In this document: piece by piece, positions 12,955 to 24,934 of the stretch | How positions within the stretch are numbered: position 1 is the stretch's first letter | How the letters are laid out: each line of letters starts with the position of its first letter | NCBI RefSeq assembly: GCF_002288925.2 | Contig: NW_022098049.1 | Location: 1,038,577-1,102,576, forward strand | Reading direction: 5' to 3' | Length of the DNA: 64,000 bases | Origin: Delphinapterus leucas | Lineage: Eukaryota; Chordata; Mammalia; Artiodactyla; Monodontidae | The notes under the pieces: model-generated | The model's input: only the letters and a program-made list of their open reading frames with translations | What the model was told of the DNA's origin: nothing | Database searches by the model: none | Translations under genes and position numbers: made by a program

Positions 12955-13448
12955 AGGGGAGAAGATGGTGGAAGAGTAAGATGCGGAGATCATCTTTCTC
13001 CCCACAGATAAACCAGAAATACATCTACACATGGAACAACTCCTACAGAACACCTACTGAACGCTGGCAGAAGACCTCAGACCTCCCAAAAGGCAAGAAA
13101 CTCCCCACATACCTGGGTAGGACAAAAGAAAAAAGACAAAATGATAGGGACGGGACTTGCACCAGTGGGAGGGATCTGTGAAGGAGGAAAGGTTTCCACA
13201 CACTAGAAGCCCCTTTGTGGGTGGAGACTGAGGGTGGCGGAGGGGGGAAGCTTAGGAGCCGCGGAGGAGAGCACAGCCACAGGGGTGCGGAGGGCAAAGC
13301 GGATAGATTCCCACACAGAGGATCGGTGTGGAAACCTATACAACCCACTGAACCAACCTTAGCCACTGGGGACAGACACCAAAAACAACGGGAACTACGA
13401 ACTTGCAGCCTGCGAAAAGGAGACCCCAAACACAGTAAGTGAAACCAA
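12955..13448 (+). promoter_or_regulatory. L1 5' UTR with presumed internal Pol II promoter
   Basis: About 0.5 kb of G/C-richer sequence between the L1 5' end and the ORF1 ATG. In active L1s this region drives transcription of the element. The family's role is established, but promoter activity of this copy is inference. It is shorter than, and unlike, the 0.95 kb L1 5' UTR at 33,610-34,560, so two 5' UTR types occur in this window. A long antisense frame overlaps it. Confidence 0.7.
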
Positions 13449-14339
13449 ATGAGAAGACAGAGAAAGACACAGCAGATGAAGGAGCAAGGCAAAACCCCAC
13501 CAGACCTAACAAATGAAAAAGAAATAGGCAGTCTACCGGAAAAAGAACTCAGAATAATGATAGTAAAGATGATCCAAAATCTTGGAAATAGAATAGAGAA
13601 TATGAAAGAAACATTTAACAAGGACCTAGAAGAACTAAAGACAAAACAAGCAATGATGAACAACACAATAAATGAAATTAAAAATACTCTAGAAGGGATC
13701 AATAGCAGAATAACTGAGGCAGAAGAACGGATAAGTGAACTGGAAGAAAAAATAGTGGAAATAACTACTGCAGAGAAGAATAAAGAAAAAAGAATGAAAA
13801 GAACTGAGGACAGTCTCAGAGACCTCTGGGACAACATTAAATGCACCAACATTTGAATTATAGGGATCCCAGAAGAAGAGAAAAAGAAAGGGACTAAGAA
13901 AATATTTGAAAAGATTATAGTTGAAAATTTCCCTAATATGGGAAAGGAAACAGTTAATCAATTCCAGGAACCACAGAGAGTCCCATACAGGATAAATCTA
14001 AGGAGAAACATGCCAAGACACATATTAATCAAACTTTCAAAAATTAAATACAAAGAAAACATATTAAAAGCAGCAAGGGAAAAACAACAAATAACACACA
14101 AGGGAATCCCCATAAGGTTAACAGCTGAACTTTCAGCAGAAATGCTGCAAGCCAGAAGGGAGTGGCAGGACATATTTAAAGTGATGAAAGAGAAAAACCT
14201 ACAACCAAGATTACTCTACCCAGCAAGGATCTCATTCAGATTTGATGGAGAAATTAAAACCTTTACAGACAAGCAAAAGCTGAGAGAGTTCAGCACCACC
14301 AAACCAGCTTTACAACAAATGCTAAAGGAAGCTCTCTAG
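13449..14339 (+). pseudogene. L1 ORF1 (RNA-binding chaperone), one premature stop
   Basis: ORF1p is the trimeric RNA-binding protein that packages L1 RNA into ribonucleoprotein. From the ATG at 13,449 the frame is open for 135 codons, meets TGA at 13,854-13,856, and then stays open in the same frame to TAG at 14,337-14,339, 297 codons in all. The N-terminal third is Lys/Glu-rich with heptad-like spacing, which suggests a coiled coil (about residues 30-125). The part after the stop matches the RNA-recognition and C-terminal domains: 'RRNMPRHILIKLSKIKYKEN', then 'ARREWQDIFKVMKEKN' and 'LLYPARISFRFDGEIKTF'. Length is somewhat under the 338 residues of human ORF1p. I see no frameshift, so this stop appears to be the only lesion. 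A CGA-to-TGA change by CpG decay would explain it (inference). Confidence 0.93.
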
Positions 14340-14397
14340 GCAAGAAACACAAGAGAAGGAAAAGACCTACAATAACAAACCCAAAGCAATTAAGAAA

Positions 14398-17300
14398 ATG
14401 GGAATAGGAACATACATATCGATAATTACCTTAAATGTAAGTTGATTAAATGCTCCCACCAAAAGACACAGACTGGCTGAATGGATACAAAAACAAGACC
14501 CATATATATGCTGTCTATAAGAGACCCACTTCAGACCTATGGACACATACAGACTGAAAATGAGGGGATAGAAAAGGATATTCCATGCAAATGGAAATCA
14601 GAAGAAAGTTGGAGTAGCAATTCTCATATCAGACAAAATAGACATTAAAATAAAGACTATTACAAGAGACAAAGAAGGACACTGCATAATGATCAAGGGA
14701 TTGATCCAAGAAGAAGATATAACAATTGTAAATATTTATGCACCCAAAATAGGAGCACCTCAATACATAAGGCAAATACTAACAGCCATAAAACGGGAAA
14801 TTGACAATAACACATTCATAGTAGGGGACTTTAACACCCCACTTTCACCAATGGACAGATCATTCAAAATGAAAATAAATAAGGAAACACTAGCTTTAAA
14901 TGATACACTAAACAAGATGGACTTAATTGATATTTATAGGGCATTCCATCCAAAAACAACAGAATACACATTTTTCTCAAGTGCTCATGGAACATTCTCC
15001 AGGATAGATCATATCTTGGGTCACAAATCTAGCCTTGGTAAATTTAAGAAAATTGAAATCATATCAAGTATCTTTTCTGACCACAACACTATGAGACTAG
15101 TTATCAATTACAGGAAACGATCTGTAAAAAATACAAACACATGGAGGCTAAACAATACACTACTTAATAACGCAGTGATCACTGAAGAAATCAAAGAGGA
15201 AATAAAAAAATGCCTAGAAACAAATGACGATGGAGACATGACGAACCAAAACCTATGGGATGCAGCAAAAGCAGTTCTAAGAGGGAAGTATATAGCAATA
15301 CAATCCTACCTTAAGAAACAGGAAACATCTCAAATAAATAACCTAACCTTGCACCTAAAGCAATTGGAGAAAGAACAAAAATCCCCCCAAAGTTAGCAGA
15401 AGGAAAGAAATCATAAAGATCAGATCAGAAATAAATGAAAAAGAAATGAAGGAAATGATAGCAAAGATCAATAAAACTAAAAGCTGGTTCTTTGAGAAGA
15501 TAAACAAAATTCATAAACCATTAGCCAGACTCATCAAGAAAAAAAGGGAGAAGACTGAAATAAATAGAATTAGAAACGAAAAAGGAGAAGTAACAACTGA
15601 CAGTGCAGAAATACAAAAGATCATGAGAGATTACTACAAGCAACTCTATGCCAATAAAATGGACAATCTGGAAGAAATGGACAAATTCTTAGAAATGCAC
15701 AACCTTCCAAGACTGCACCAGGAAGAAATAGAAAATATGAACAGACCAATCACAAGCACTGAAATTGAAACTGTGATTAAAAATTTTCCAACAAACAAAA
15801 GCCCAGGACCAGATGCCTTCACAGGCGAATTCTATCAAACACTTAGAGAAGAGGTAACACCTATCCTTCTCAAACTCTTCCAAAATATAGCAGAGGGAGG
15901 AACACTCCCAACTCATTCTATGAGGCCACCATCACCCTGATACTAAAACCAGACAAAGATGACACAAAGAAAGAAAACTATAGGCCAATATCACTGATGA
16001 ACATAGATGCAAAAATCCTCAACAAAATACTAGCAAATGCAATTCAGCAGCATATTAAAAGGATCATACACCATGATCAAGTGGGGTTTATTCCAGGAAC
16101 ATAAGGATTCTTCAATTACACAAATCAATCAGCGTGATACACCATATTAACCAATTGAAGGAGAAAAACCATATGATCATCTCAACAGATGAAGAGAAAG
16201 CTTTCAACAAAATTCAACACCCATTTATGATAAAAACCCTGCAGAAAGTAGGCATAGAGGGAACTTTCCTCAACATAATAAAGGCCATATATGACAAATC
16301 CACAGCCAACATTGTCCTCAATGGTGAAAGACTGAAACCATTTTCACTGAGGTCAGGAACAAGCCAAGGCTGCCCACTCTCACCACTCTTATTCAACATA
16401 GTTTTGGAAGTTTTAGCCACAGCAATCAGAGAAGAAAAAGAAATAAAAGGAATCCAAATCAGAAAAGAAGAAGTAAAGCTGTCACTGTTTGCAGATGACA
16501 TGATACTATACATAGAGAATCCTAAAGATGCTACCAGAAAACTACTAGAGCTAATCAATGAATTTGGTAAAGTAGAAGGATACAAAATTAATGCACAGAA
16601 ATCTCTGACATTCTTACACACTAATAATGAAAAATCTGAAAGTGAAATTAAGAAAACACTCCCATTTACCCTTGCAACAAAAAGAATAAAATATCCAGGA
16701 ATCAACCTACCTAAGGAGACAAAAGACCTGTATGCAGAAAATTATAAGACACTGATGAAAGAAATTAAAGATGATACAAATAGCGGAGAGATATACAATG
16801 TTCTTGGATTGGAAGAATCAACATTGTGAAAATGACTCTTCTACCCCAAGCAATCTGCAGATTCAATGCAATCCCTATCAAACTACCACTGGCATTTTTC
16901 ACAGAACTAGAACTAAAAATGTCACAATTTGTATGGAAACACAAAAGACCCCGAATAGCCAAAGCAATCTTGAGAACGAAAAATGGAGCTGGAGGAATCA
17001 GGCTCCCTGACTTCAGACTATACTACAAAGCTACAGTAATCAAGACAGTATGGTACTGGCACAAAAACAGAAATATAGGTCAATGGAACAGGATAGATAG
17101 CCCAGAGATAAACCCATGCACATGTGGTCACCTTATCTTTGATGAAGGAGGCAAGAATATACAGTGGAGAAAAGACAGCCTCTTCAATAAGTGGTGCTGG
17201 GAAAACTGGACAGGTACATGTAAAAGTATGAAATTAGAACACTCCCTAACACCATATACAAAAATAAACTCAAAAGGTTAAAGACCTAAATGTAAGATCA

Positions 17301-18189
17301 GACACTATCAAACTCTTAGAGGAAAATATAGGCAGAACACTCTATGACATAAATCACAGCAAGATCCTTTTTGACCCACCTCCTAGAGAAATGGAAATAA
17401 AAACAAAAATAAACAAATGGGACCTATTGAAACTTAAAAGCTTTTGCACAGCAAAGGAAACGATAAACAGGACCAAATGAGAACCCTCAGAATGGGAGAA
17501 AATATTTGCAAATGAAGCAACTCACAAAGGGCTAATCTCCAAAATTTACAAGCAGCACATGAGCTCAATAACAAAAAAACAAACAACCCAATCCAAAAAT
17601 GGGCAGAAGACCTAAACAGACATTTCTCCAAAGAAGATATACAGATTGCCAACAAACACATGAAAGGATGCTCAACATCATTAATCATTAGAGAAATACA
17701 AATCAAAACTACAATGAGATATCATCTCACACCAGTCAGAATGACCATCATCAAAAAATCTACAAACCATAAATGCTAGAGAGAGTGTGGAGAAAAGGGA
17801 ACCCTCCTGCATTGTTGGTGGGAATGTAAATTGATACAGCCACCACGGAGAACAGTATGGAGGTTCCTTAAAAAAGTAAAACTAAAACTACCATATGACC
17901 CAGCAATTCAACTACTGGGCACATACCCTGAGAAAACGATAATTCAACAAAGTCATGCACCACAATGTTCATTGCAGCTCTATTTACAATAGCCAGGACA
18001 TGGAAGCAACAACCTAAGTGTCCACTGACAGATGAATGGATAAAGAAGATGTGGCACATATATACAATGGAATATTACTCAGTCATAAAAAGAAACGAAA
18101 CTGAGTTATTTGTAGTGAGGTGGATGGACCTAGAGTCTGTCATACAGAGTGAAGTAAGTCAGAAAGAGAGAAACAAATACGTATGCTAA
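14398..18189 (+). pseudogene. L1 ORF2 (endonuclease and reverse transcriptase), multiple lesions
   Basis: ORF2p nicks target DNA and reverse-transcribes L1 RNA, and also mobilises SINEs and mRNAs. From the ATG at 14,398 the endonuclease domain is hit by in-frame TGA (14,443), TAA (14,518) and TAG (14,569). It is then open from 14,689 to 15,396 with motifs NIYAP, GDFNTP, SRIDHI and SDHN intact. The frame shifts near 15,385-15,396 and is open from 15,446 to about 15,940, with NKSPGPD of the RT domain. It shifts again and meets TAA at 16,102. It is then open at 16,134-16,829 with SQGCPLSP and the catalytic FADD (codons at 16,488-16,499), and again at 16,826-17,281. The Cys-rich C-terminal region (17,282-18,189) is broken in several places. 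The final stop is TAA at 18,187-18,189. The first codon of the 16,134 segment is GTG, so it is a continuation and not a start. Confidence 0.95.
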
Positions 18190-18596
18190 CACACATATAT
18201 GGAATCTAATAAAAAAGAAAAAAAGGAAAAAGGTCATGAAGAACCTAGGTTTAAGACGGGAATAAAGACACAGACCTACCAGAGCATGGACTTGAGTATA
18301 TGGGGAGGGGGAAGTGTAAGCTGTGACAAAGTGAGAGAGTGTCATGGACATATATACACTACCAAACATAAAATAGATAGCTAGTTGGAAGCAGCCGTAT
18401 AGCACAGGGAGATCAGCTAGGTGGTTTGTGACCACCTAGAGGGGTGGGATAGGGAGGGTGGGAGGGAGGGAGATGCAAGAGGGAAGAGATATGGGAACAT
18501 ATGTATATGTATATCTGATTCACTTTGTTATAAAGTAGAACCTAACACCATTGTAAAGCAATTATACTCCAATAAAGACTTTAAAAAAAAAAAAAG
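18190..18596 (+). other. L1 3' UTR with polyadenylation signal and A tail
   Basis: G-rich tract 'ggagggtgggagggagggag' at about 18,453-18,472, a feature typical of mammalian L1 3' UTRs and able in principle to form a quadruplex. The conserved 'attcactttgttataaagta' follows, then AATAAA at 18,571-18,576 and an A tail. Confidence 0.9.
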
Positions 18597-18605
18597 AAAG
18601 AAAAG

Positions 18606-18791
18606 GAAAACACCTTTCTCTAGAACGAGATGAATTTCCACTCAAGAAATTTTCATCATTCATCTCAAAACCTTCCTTCAAAGGTGAGAAAGCTGATACT
18701 TAGATAGGTGTAGCAACCAGAAAATATCTGAGATAGATCCTTTCAGGCTTTTTTTAGTGGTTTACATGTTTTTAATAATTTTGTCATTTTG
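18606..18791. other. Short intergenic stretch, nothing recognised
   Basis: Unremarkable AT-rich sequence between the L1 tail and a CHR-1 SINE. Confidence 0.5.
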
Positions 18792-18972
18792 CTACTGAAG
18801 CTCGTGTGCCTAGAGCCCATGCTCCGCAATAAGAGAAGCCACCACAATGAGAAGCCCGTGCACCTCAACCAAGAGTAGCCCCCGCTTGCTGCAACTAGAT
18901 AAAGCCCGTGTGCAGCAATGAAGACTCAACACAGCCAAAAATAAAATTAATTAATTAATTAATTAAAAAAAA
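18792..18972 (+). mobile_element. CHR-1 SINE, 5'-truncated
   Basis: It begins inside the CHR-1 body ('ctactgaagctcgtgtgcct'), continues 'tagagcccatgctccgcaat', and ends with 'acacagccaaaaataaaatt' and a (TTAA)n tail. The tRNA-derived head with the Pol III boxes is missing. No clear target-site repeat was found. Confidence 0.9.
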
Positions 18973-20019
18973 TTTTTGCTTTGCATTCTTTCTAGGTCTT
19001 ACTAGCCCTATTTAAATTTTTGTGTCCTGAGTCAGTCATGAGTTTCTAATGGAACAAATTGAATAAATTGTTATGGGACATAATGAGACTATGCTCCTTT
19101 TAGCATATCTCCTGGTCACTTTTTTGCTTTATTAATTATGCTCTCTCATAACTTATTACATTTGTAAATCAGACATGACATATCTCTAAACCCCCAAATC
19201 CATCTCTGTTGTCACAGAATATTTAGTGCTCAGGCTGAGAAGTTCTGGATGCCCAATGCAGCATCCGAGGAAAACACACCATGTCTTATCATTATAATAA
19301 AAACAATGAAAAAGAAAACGAAACAATATTCTCTGCATGGTCAAAGCAAATCTTTACTTTCAAGTACAGTGAAGGCTTACTGCTCCTTTTTCAAAAAAGT
19401 AAGTCTAGCCTCATTGTATTGAGCCCTATCGGAGTGACTCAGTTTTTTACAGGCTTGCTCATCGGTTCTGTGGTTCCCCACTCACTGACAACTGAAACAC
19501 TCACTATTTACTCCACCCCAGGGACTTCTTGAGAAATATCAGGCAGCAGCAGATGGGAGCTATTGGGATCCAACCCAGAATCTGCTTTTCCAGATCACTG
19601 CCTATAAAATCTTGAGTGTCATGAAGAGAGTGGTACTCTGCTACATTTTTCTTAATGGAGAAAGATAAAACAATCATAAAAGGGAAAGATACTTACTACA
19701 AAATATACTTTTCTAGCCAGGATTGTTACACCGTCCAAAGTCACTAAAATGTCACCAGCAGAAAATCTACAACTGGTTTCCATCAGCATCTAGCATATGT
19801 ATAATGCTTGGCTTTGAACTCTCAGCCATGGGGTGGGGTTAGCTTCAGGTGCAACCAGTTGGACTGTTATTCCTGGGGACTCTAGGCATGGCTTCTGGAG
19901 CTTGCAACATTTACCTGAAGGAGACCCATATAAGAATTTCAACAAGTGGCCCAGAGAAATACACAATCTTTTCTCCCATCTCTCAGCACTCCTGGAGACA
20001 CGTCAATAGAGAGCACCCT
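18973..20019. other. Intergenic, no gene recognised
   Basis: Moderately complex sequence. Two open frames (83 codons at 19,281; one from 19,849 running into the following L1) have no recognisable product. The 194-codon frame at 19,849-20,433 owes its length to decayed L1 ORF2. Confidence 0.45.
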
Positions 20020-20700
20020 GACAAACAAATGGGACCTAATCAAAAGCTTTTGCCCAGCACAGCAACTTATCAACAAAATGAAAAGACAGCCTACGAAATG
20101 GGAGAAAATATTTGCAAACGATGCAATGGACAAGGGGTTTATATCCAAAATATACAAACAGCTCATACAACTCAATATCAAAAAAACCAAACAAACAACC
20201 AAATCAAAAAATGGGCAGAAAACCTAAACAGACAGCTCTCTAAAGAAGACATACCGATGGCCAACAGGCACATGAAAAGATGCTCAACATCACAAATTAT
20301 TAGAGAAATGCAAATCAAAACCACAATGAGGTATCACCTTACACAGGTCAGAATGGCCATCATCAAAAATTCTTCAAATAATAAATGCTGGAGAGAGTGG
20401 GGAGAAAAGGGGACCCTCTTGCACTGTTGGTGAGAATGTAAATTGGTGCAGCCACTATGGAAAACAGTATGGAGGTCCCTTTAAAAAATTAAAAAGGGGA
20501 CTTCCCTGGTGGCGCAGTGGCTAAGAATCCTCCTATCAATGCAGGGGACATGGGTTCGAGCCCTGGTCCGGGAAGATCCCACATGCCGCGGAGCAACTAG
20601 GCCCATGATCTGCAACAAGAGAAGCCGCCACAATGAGAAGCCTGCGCACTGCAATGAAGAGTAGCCCCCACTTGCAGAAATGAAGACCCAATGCAGCCAA

Positions 20701-20733
<33 letters not shown>

Positions 20734-21397
20734 CTAAAAATAGAGCTACCATATGATCCAGTAATCCCACTCCTGGCCATGTATCTGGAAAAGACAAAAA
20801 CTCTAATTCGAAAAGATACATGCACCCCAGTGTTCATAGCAGCACTATTTGCAATAGCCAAGACATGGAAACAACACAAGTTCCTATGAACAGATCATTG
20901 GTTTAAGAAGATGTGGTACATATATATAACAGAATACTACTCAGCCATTAAAAAGGAATGAAATTAATGTCATTTGCAGCAACATGGTTGGACCTAGAGA
21001 ATATCATACTCAATGAATTAAGTCAGACAGAGAAAGACAAATATAGATATCACTTATATGAAGAATCTAAAAAATAAATACAAATTAATCTATATGTAAA
21101 ACAGAAACAGACTCACAGACATAGAAAACAAACTTATGGTGACCAAAGGGAAAAGGGTGGGGGGGGGGGGACAAATTAGGAGTTTGGGATAACAGATACA
21201 TATTACTATACATAAAATAAATAAACGAAAAGGATTTATTGTTTGGCCCAGGGAACTATATTCAATATCTCGTAATAGCCTATAATGGCAAATAATCTGA
21301 AAATATATATATATATATGTGTATAACTGAATCACTTTGCTGTACCCCCGAAACTAACACAATACTGTAAATCAACTATAATTCAATCAAAAAAAAG
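20020..21397 (+). mobile_element. 5'-truncated L1, sense, split by a CHR-1 SINE
   Basis: It starts in the ORF2 C-terminal region ('acaaacaaatgggacctaat', about 20,021) and ends with a 3' UTR and A-rich tail at about 21,389-21,397. The ORF2 part is in frame for about 130 codons with few stops, then decays. A CHR-1 SINE interrupts it at 20,496-20,731, so the L1 is older than that SINE. The 3' UTR holds a G12 run (21,159-21,170) and (TA)n at about 21,303-21,318. Confidence 0.93.
20496..20731 (+). mobile_element. CHR-1 SINE inserted in an L1
   Basis: Starts 'ggggacttccctggtggcgc'. The Pol III A-box-like 'tggcgcagtgg' is at 20,510-20,520 and the B box 'ggttcgagccc' at about 20,552. It ends with '(aaat)n(aat)n' and an A tail. 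The usual CHR-1 middle repeat is missing: the copy jumps from 'gcaactaggcccatgatctg' to 'caacaagagaag', an internal deletion. L1 sequence resumes with 'aaaaatagagctaccatatg'. Confidence 0.95.
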
Positions 21398-22070
21398 ACT
21401 TAGTCCAAAAAGAAGAATGTAAAATATTAATAATGTTTAATACTGATTACATGTTGAAATGATAATATATTGGATATATTATGCTATCTAAAAATATTAT
21501 TAAAAGTATTTATAACTAACAAAAAAAAATACAGAGCACTGTGTTGTGCCCTCCTGTCAGAGAAAGGCCCCAGCTGGACTAGACCCAGCCATCGATTTCA
21601 GCTCTCTGAGTATTCGGATTATTTTTTTCTTTTTTAGTTTATTGACTTTTATTGATTCTAAAATTAAGTTAATTTTATTTTAATGATAAAGAAATTAAAA
21701 TTACCCGAAATCTAACTACCCAGAAATAATTAAGATGTTAGTGTATTTCTCTTCCCTCCATCTCTTTTCCTTTCACTTAGAATGAGAGAGAACATGATAC
21801 ATTACAAGAAGTGCACATAGTTCAAGGTGGTGTGACAGGAATTTGAGGGTATGGGTAGGACTCATACATGTTGAAAATTGTTTCTTTCCCCAAAACATAC
21901 CAAAGACTTTAGGGAAAAGAGATATCCATTACTTATTAATGGAGCTTACAAATCAAAATGAAAAATAATGTTTTAAAGCTCTTGAGCCATATTGTCAAAG
22001 TGCTGCAATAATACTGAGAATGTGTTGAGAACATTTTAGTGGCAAAAAAAAAAATTGGTAAAGAGCACCA
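21398..22070. other. AT-rich intergenic sequence, nothing recognised
   Basis: No significant frame and no repeat family recognised. Confidence 0.5.
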
Positions 22071-22075
22071 GAAGT

Positions 22076-22114
<39 letters not shown>

Positions 22115-22210
22115 TATATATATATACATACATACATATGTATATACATGCACAATTTATACATACACATATATAGTATTACATACAGAATATATATTTA
22201 TTATATATTC
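22071..22210 (+). repeat. (CA)n microsatellite followed by (TA)n-rich tract
   Basis: About 18 CA units at 22,076-22,112, then alternating TA/CATA sequence to about 22,210. This is a likely length-variable locus. Confidence 0.97.
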
Positions 22211-22364
22211 TATACATATGCAACATAATATTGGGTTTTATTTGCATTTTGTTGATCGATGATGAGTGGACATCTAATGCTTCCTTGTGAATTTTGTGTG
22301 AGTGCATATGTGTTGTCTATTTATGCTCTTTTACCAATTTTATTTTTGGTATAAAAATGTTATA

Positions 22365-22530
22365 TGCTTTGATCCAGTAAATCCATGCTTAGGAATCTGT
22401 TCTGAGGGAGTACTTAAAAATGAGGTCTGAAATATATATTCAAGCATATGCATGAGAGCATTATTTAAAGTGGCAAAAAGTGCAAAGCAGTCAAGTCAAT
22501 AAAATTAAAGGAATAACCAATTTTTAAAAA
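22365..22530 (+). repeat. Old L1 (L1M-type) ORF2 fragment, sense
   Basis: 'gatccagtaaatccatgctt aggaatctgttctgagg' and 'gcattatttaaagtggcaaa' match the L1 C-terminal region that normally reads 'acccagcaattccacttctaggaat ... gcattgtttataatagcaaa'. Diverged and very short. Confidence 0.6.
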
Positions 22531-23009
22531 ATCCATCCAACATGATATGTTACAAGTTTTGCTCCTTCAGCCTTCTCCTTACCGCTACTTATTGCTCTAT
22601 AGGTCCACATTTACAGAGTCTATGACTGAGTCCCTTCCTCCACGTTTTGTTGGCATTTTAATTGCCACCATTACCCAGATTAAGGAACTTTCATTGGGTA
22701 AAGCAAGAAGCCATCTCCAAACTTCGATCCATGTTTATTGATGAAGCATCTCCCGTGTTAATCAGAGAAAGTTCCATTCTCTCCATTTGTTCTTATAAGA
22801 CACCACTAAGAGAGACATAAAGAGATAAGATATGGTACCTACAATAGCAGCAACAGGTGAAGTTTTTTTTTCTGTCTTCCTATCCTTTGCTTATTCTATC
22901 CTCCTTTCCACTCTCAATCTGCATCCTCCTGCCACTTCTGCAAAGGAATTTTCATCCTGTTTGTTGACTCATTGACTTAGCTCACAAGGTCCCTTCTAAA
23001 ACATATCAT
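22531..23009. other. Intergenic, nothing recognised
   Basis: No recognisable gene or repeat. It borders the target-site repeat of the next SINE. Confidence 0.5.
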
Positions 23010-23246
23010 GATTCAGACTACTTTTTTTTTTTTTTTCCTGCGGTACGAGGGCCTCTCACTGTTGTGGCCTCTCCCGTTGCGGAGCACAGGCTACGGACGC
23101 GCAGGCTCAGCGGCCATGGCTCATGGGCCCAGCCGCTCCACGACATGTGGGATCTTCCCGGACCGGGGCACGAACCCGTGTCCCCTGCATTGGCAGGCAG
23201 ACTCTCAACCACTGCGCCACCAGGGAAGCCCGATTCAGACCACTTT
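23010..23246 (-). mobile_element. Young cetacean CHR-type SINE, inverse, with target-site duplication
   Basis: T tail at about 23,022-23,036, then the reverse complement of the young consensus, ending 'gccaccagggaagcccg' at 23,231. It is full length with tRNA-like head and both Pol III boxes (on the minus strand). The target-site repeat 'gattcagactactttttt' starts at 23,010, and a second copy at 23,232 differs at one base. Open frames over it are SINE translations, not genes. Confidence 0.97.
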
Positions 23247-24930
23247 TTCTTCAAATTTGTTTTATAGACTATCTGCATATGCGTCACCTACTATGGGCTG
23301 GAATCATGCCTGTACTTAGAAGGAAGCAGAGGAAGAGAAAGTTCTCAGCGTTACTTGCATCTTAAATCCAACTAGCCCCAAAAGTTTCTCTACTCCTGAA
23401 CTTCCAAGATAAAAGAGCTAATAAATCCTCCTATTTTAGCTAGCTTGAACTGGATTTCTATTGACTTTCAAATCAAATAATTAACAATATATACAAAAAT
23501 TGAGACCAAGATTTTTGGTTGGAAGTAACATACTCCAAAACAAGGAACAAATTGAGATGGGATAAATGGGAGATGTTTTGGAGGGAGAAGTAAGAGGGAG
23601 CTCCATTGGTCACACATTAAGAAGAGAGATGATTAAACTTTTATCTAGATTTCAGTCCATGTACACACCAAACATGGAAGGGTAAAGAATTTGTCAGAAA
23701 AATCTCAGGATGTTGGGATATGTTAGTTGTTTCTTACGGTCTTCAGTAGAATCCTGATAGAAAAGAATCAATTTCCATCTAAGGTCTCATGTCTGACATT
23801 GGAAAGAGAATTACGTGCACTCCTTTCTTTTTTTTAAGAGAGGCCATTTGCTATCTGATGATAACAATCCTAGAGTATGGAGGATCAAATAAGCTTCCGT
23901 CTCCAGGAGTTTAAACATTTTTCTCTAAGGTGATGTGCAAATAGACAATTAGGCAACAAGTGCAGTGGAGATTAATTTTTGGATACAGGAGTTTTTATAA
24001 AAATGTGTTACATTGATTCTTTCTATTCCGCCCTCCATTATCTCCTGCTCTTGACTGCACAAGGCAGAAGCAATAACTGCTTCAATTTTATGGGATGCAT
24101 CCTTGTGACAGGAAAATGTTGAACTATGCTTTTGTCACCTCTGCCTATTATTTTACATCGTCTCTAGGTACAACAAGAACGGGTGTCATTACTCTGAGGG
24201 CTATAGGAAAAGATGGAAAGGATCGAAGACTATTGCTTAGAAAAAGAAACCACCACATGATTCATATTCAACAATTATGGACTTATAACATTCTGTAATT
24301 AGTTTCTAATTCATAGTGCTTATCATAATCAAATTGACTAGCTGCCTAGTAGGGTGCTACATTTATACCTGAGAAACTTTAAACAATTTTGTGCAGCAGC
24401 CTGTTTTTTTAACTGCAAAGCAGTTCCTGGGACTGCATAATCTACCCAGTTGAAATAGATGGTTTCCTGTCCCTTATTATGTCCACTTAAAATGCCCTGG
24501 GTTATGTCATTGAATGGGTAGAGATAAATACATTTATCCCAGGGAGCAAAACTGTACATTGCCAGATTGTGAGACCGAGGAACTCGTATCAGAGGACGGA
24601 TTATTGCCCACCTTAGGCAAGTAGTATGTGTAGTCTTCTATACACCCACACTCACTGTATTTTCTTTGCCCATCCTTAGAGCTTTAATGGTATTCTCCCT
24701 GGACCTCTGTGTTTTGAAAGGTTTTTCAGTGGTTGTATGTTTTATTTAACTGTAGGATACAGGGTGAACAGGAGCTACCTTTGACCTAACTGAGAAAAAT
24801 GAAAATCTTCTCAAAATTCTTTACTTAAAGTTGGAGTCAGATACTAAATGTGATTCTAAATTGTTTTCTTAGAGGGAGTAATGTGATTGTATGTGTGTAT
24901 GTGTATGGGTGTGTAAATGATTGTATTACA
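23247..24930. other. Intergenic, no gene recognised
   Basis: No coding signal. Frames at 24,095-24,298 plus and 24,338-24,559 minus have no recognisable product. Texture is mixed and some may be old repeat. Confidence 0.45.
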
Positions 24931-24934
24931 TGAT

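Larger units (their letters stand above)
12950..18596 (+). mobile_element. Near-full-length L1 LINE (5' UTR, ORF1, ORF2, 3' UTR, A tail), inactive
   Basis: This is the largest element in the window, about 5.6 kb. The 5' end ('ggggagaagatggtggaaga', about 12,956) follows a SINE A tail. The 5' UTR runs to 13,448, ORF1 covers 13,449-14,339, a 58 bp spacer follows, ORF2 covers 14,398-18,189, and the 3' UTR reaches an AATAAA signal at 18,571 and an A tail from about 18,583. Catalytic motifs are still visible but the frames carry several stops and shifts, so it cannot make L1 proteins. The low number of lesions per kb suggests a fairly recent insertion. This is an estimate by eye. Confidence 0.96.

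Noticed and set aside
16134..16829. Treating the ORF2 pieces as separate genes
   Set aside because: They are one L1 ORF2 split by stops and shifts; the 16,134 segment starts at GTG and continues the preceding sequence.
22071..22210. CA/TA alternating tract as a Z-DNA or replication element
   Set aside because: A simple microsatellite explains it; nothing else supports a function.
23008..23365. Overlapping frames on both strands with '[20 protein letters not shown]'-type words, repeated at 27.9, 41.3, 48.4, 58.3, 58.9 and 60.4 kb
   Set aside because: The same words recur at every young CHR SINE; they are the SINE translated, not a protein family.
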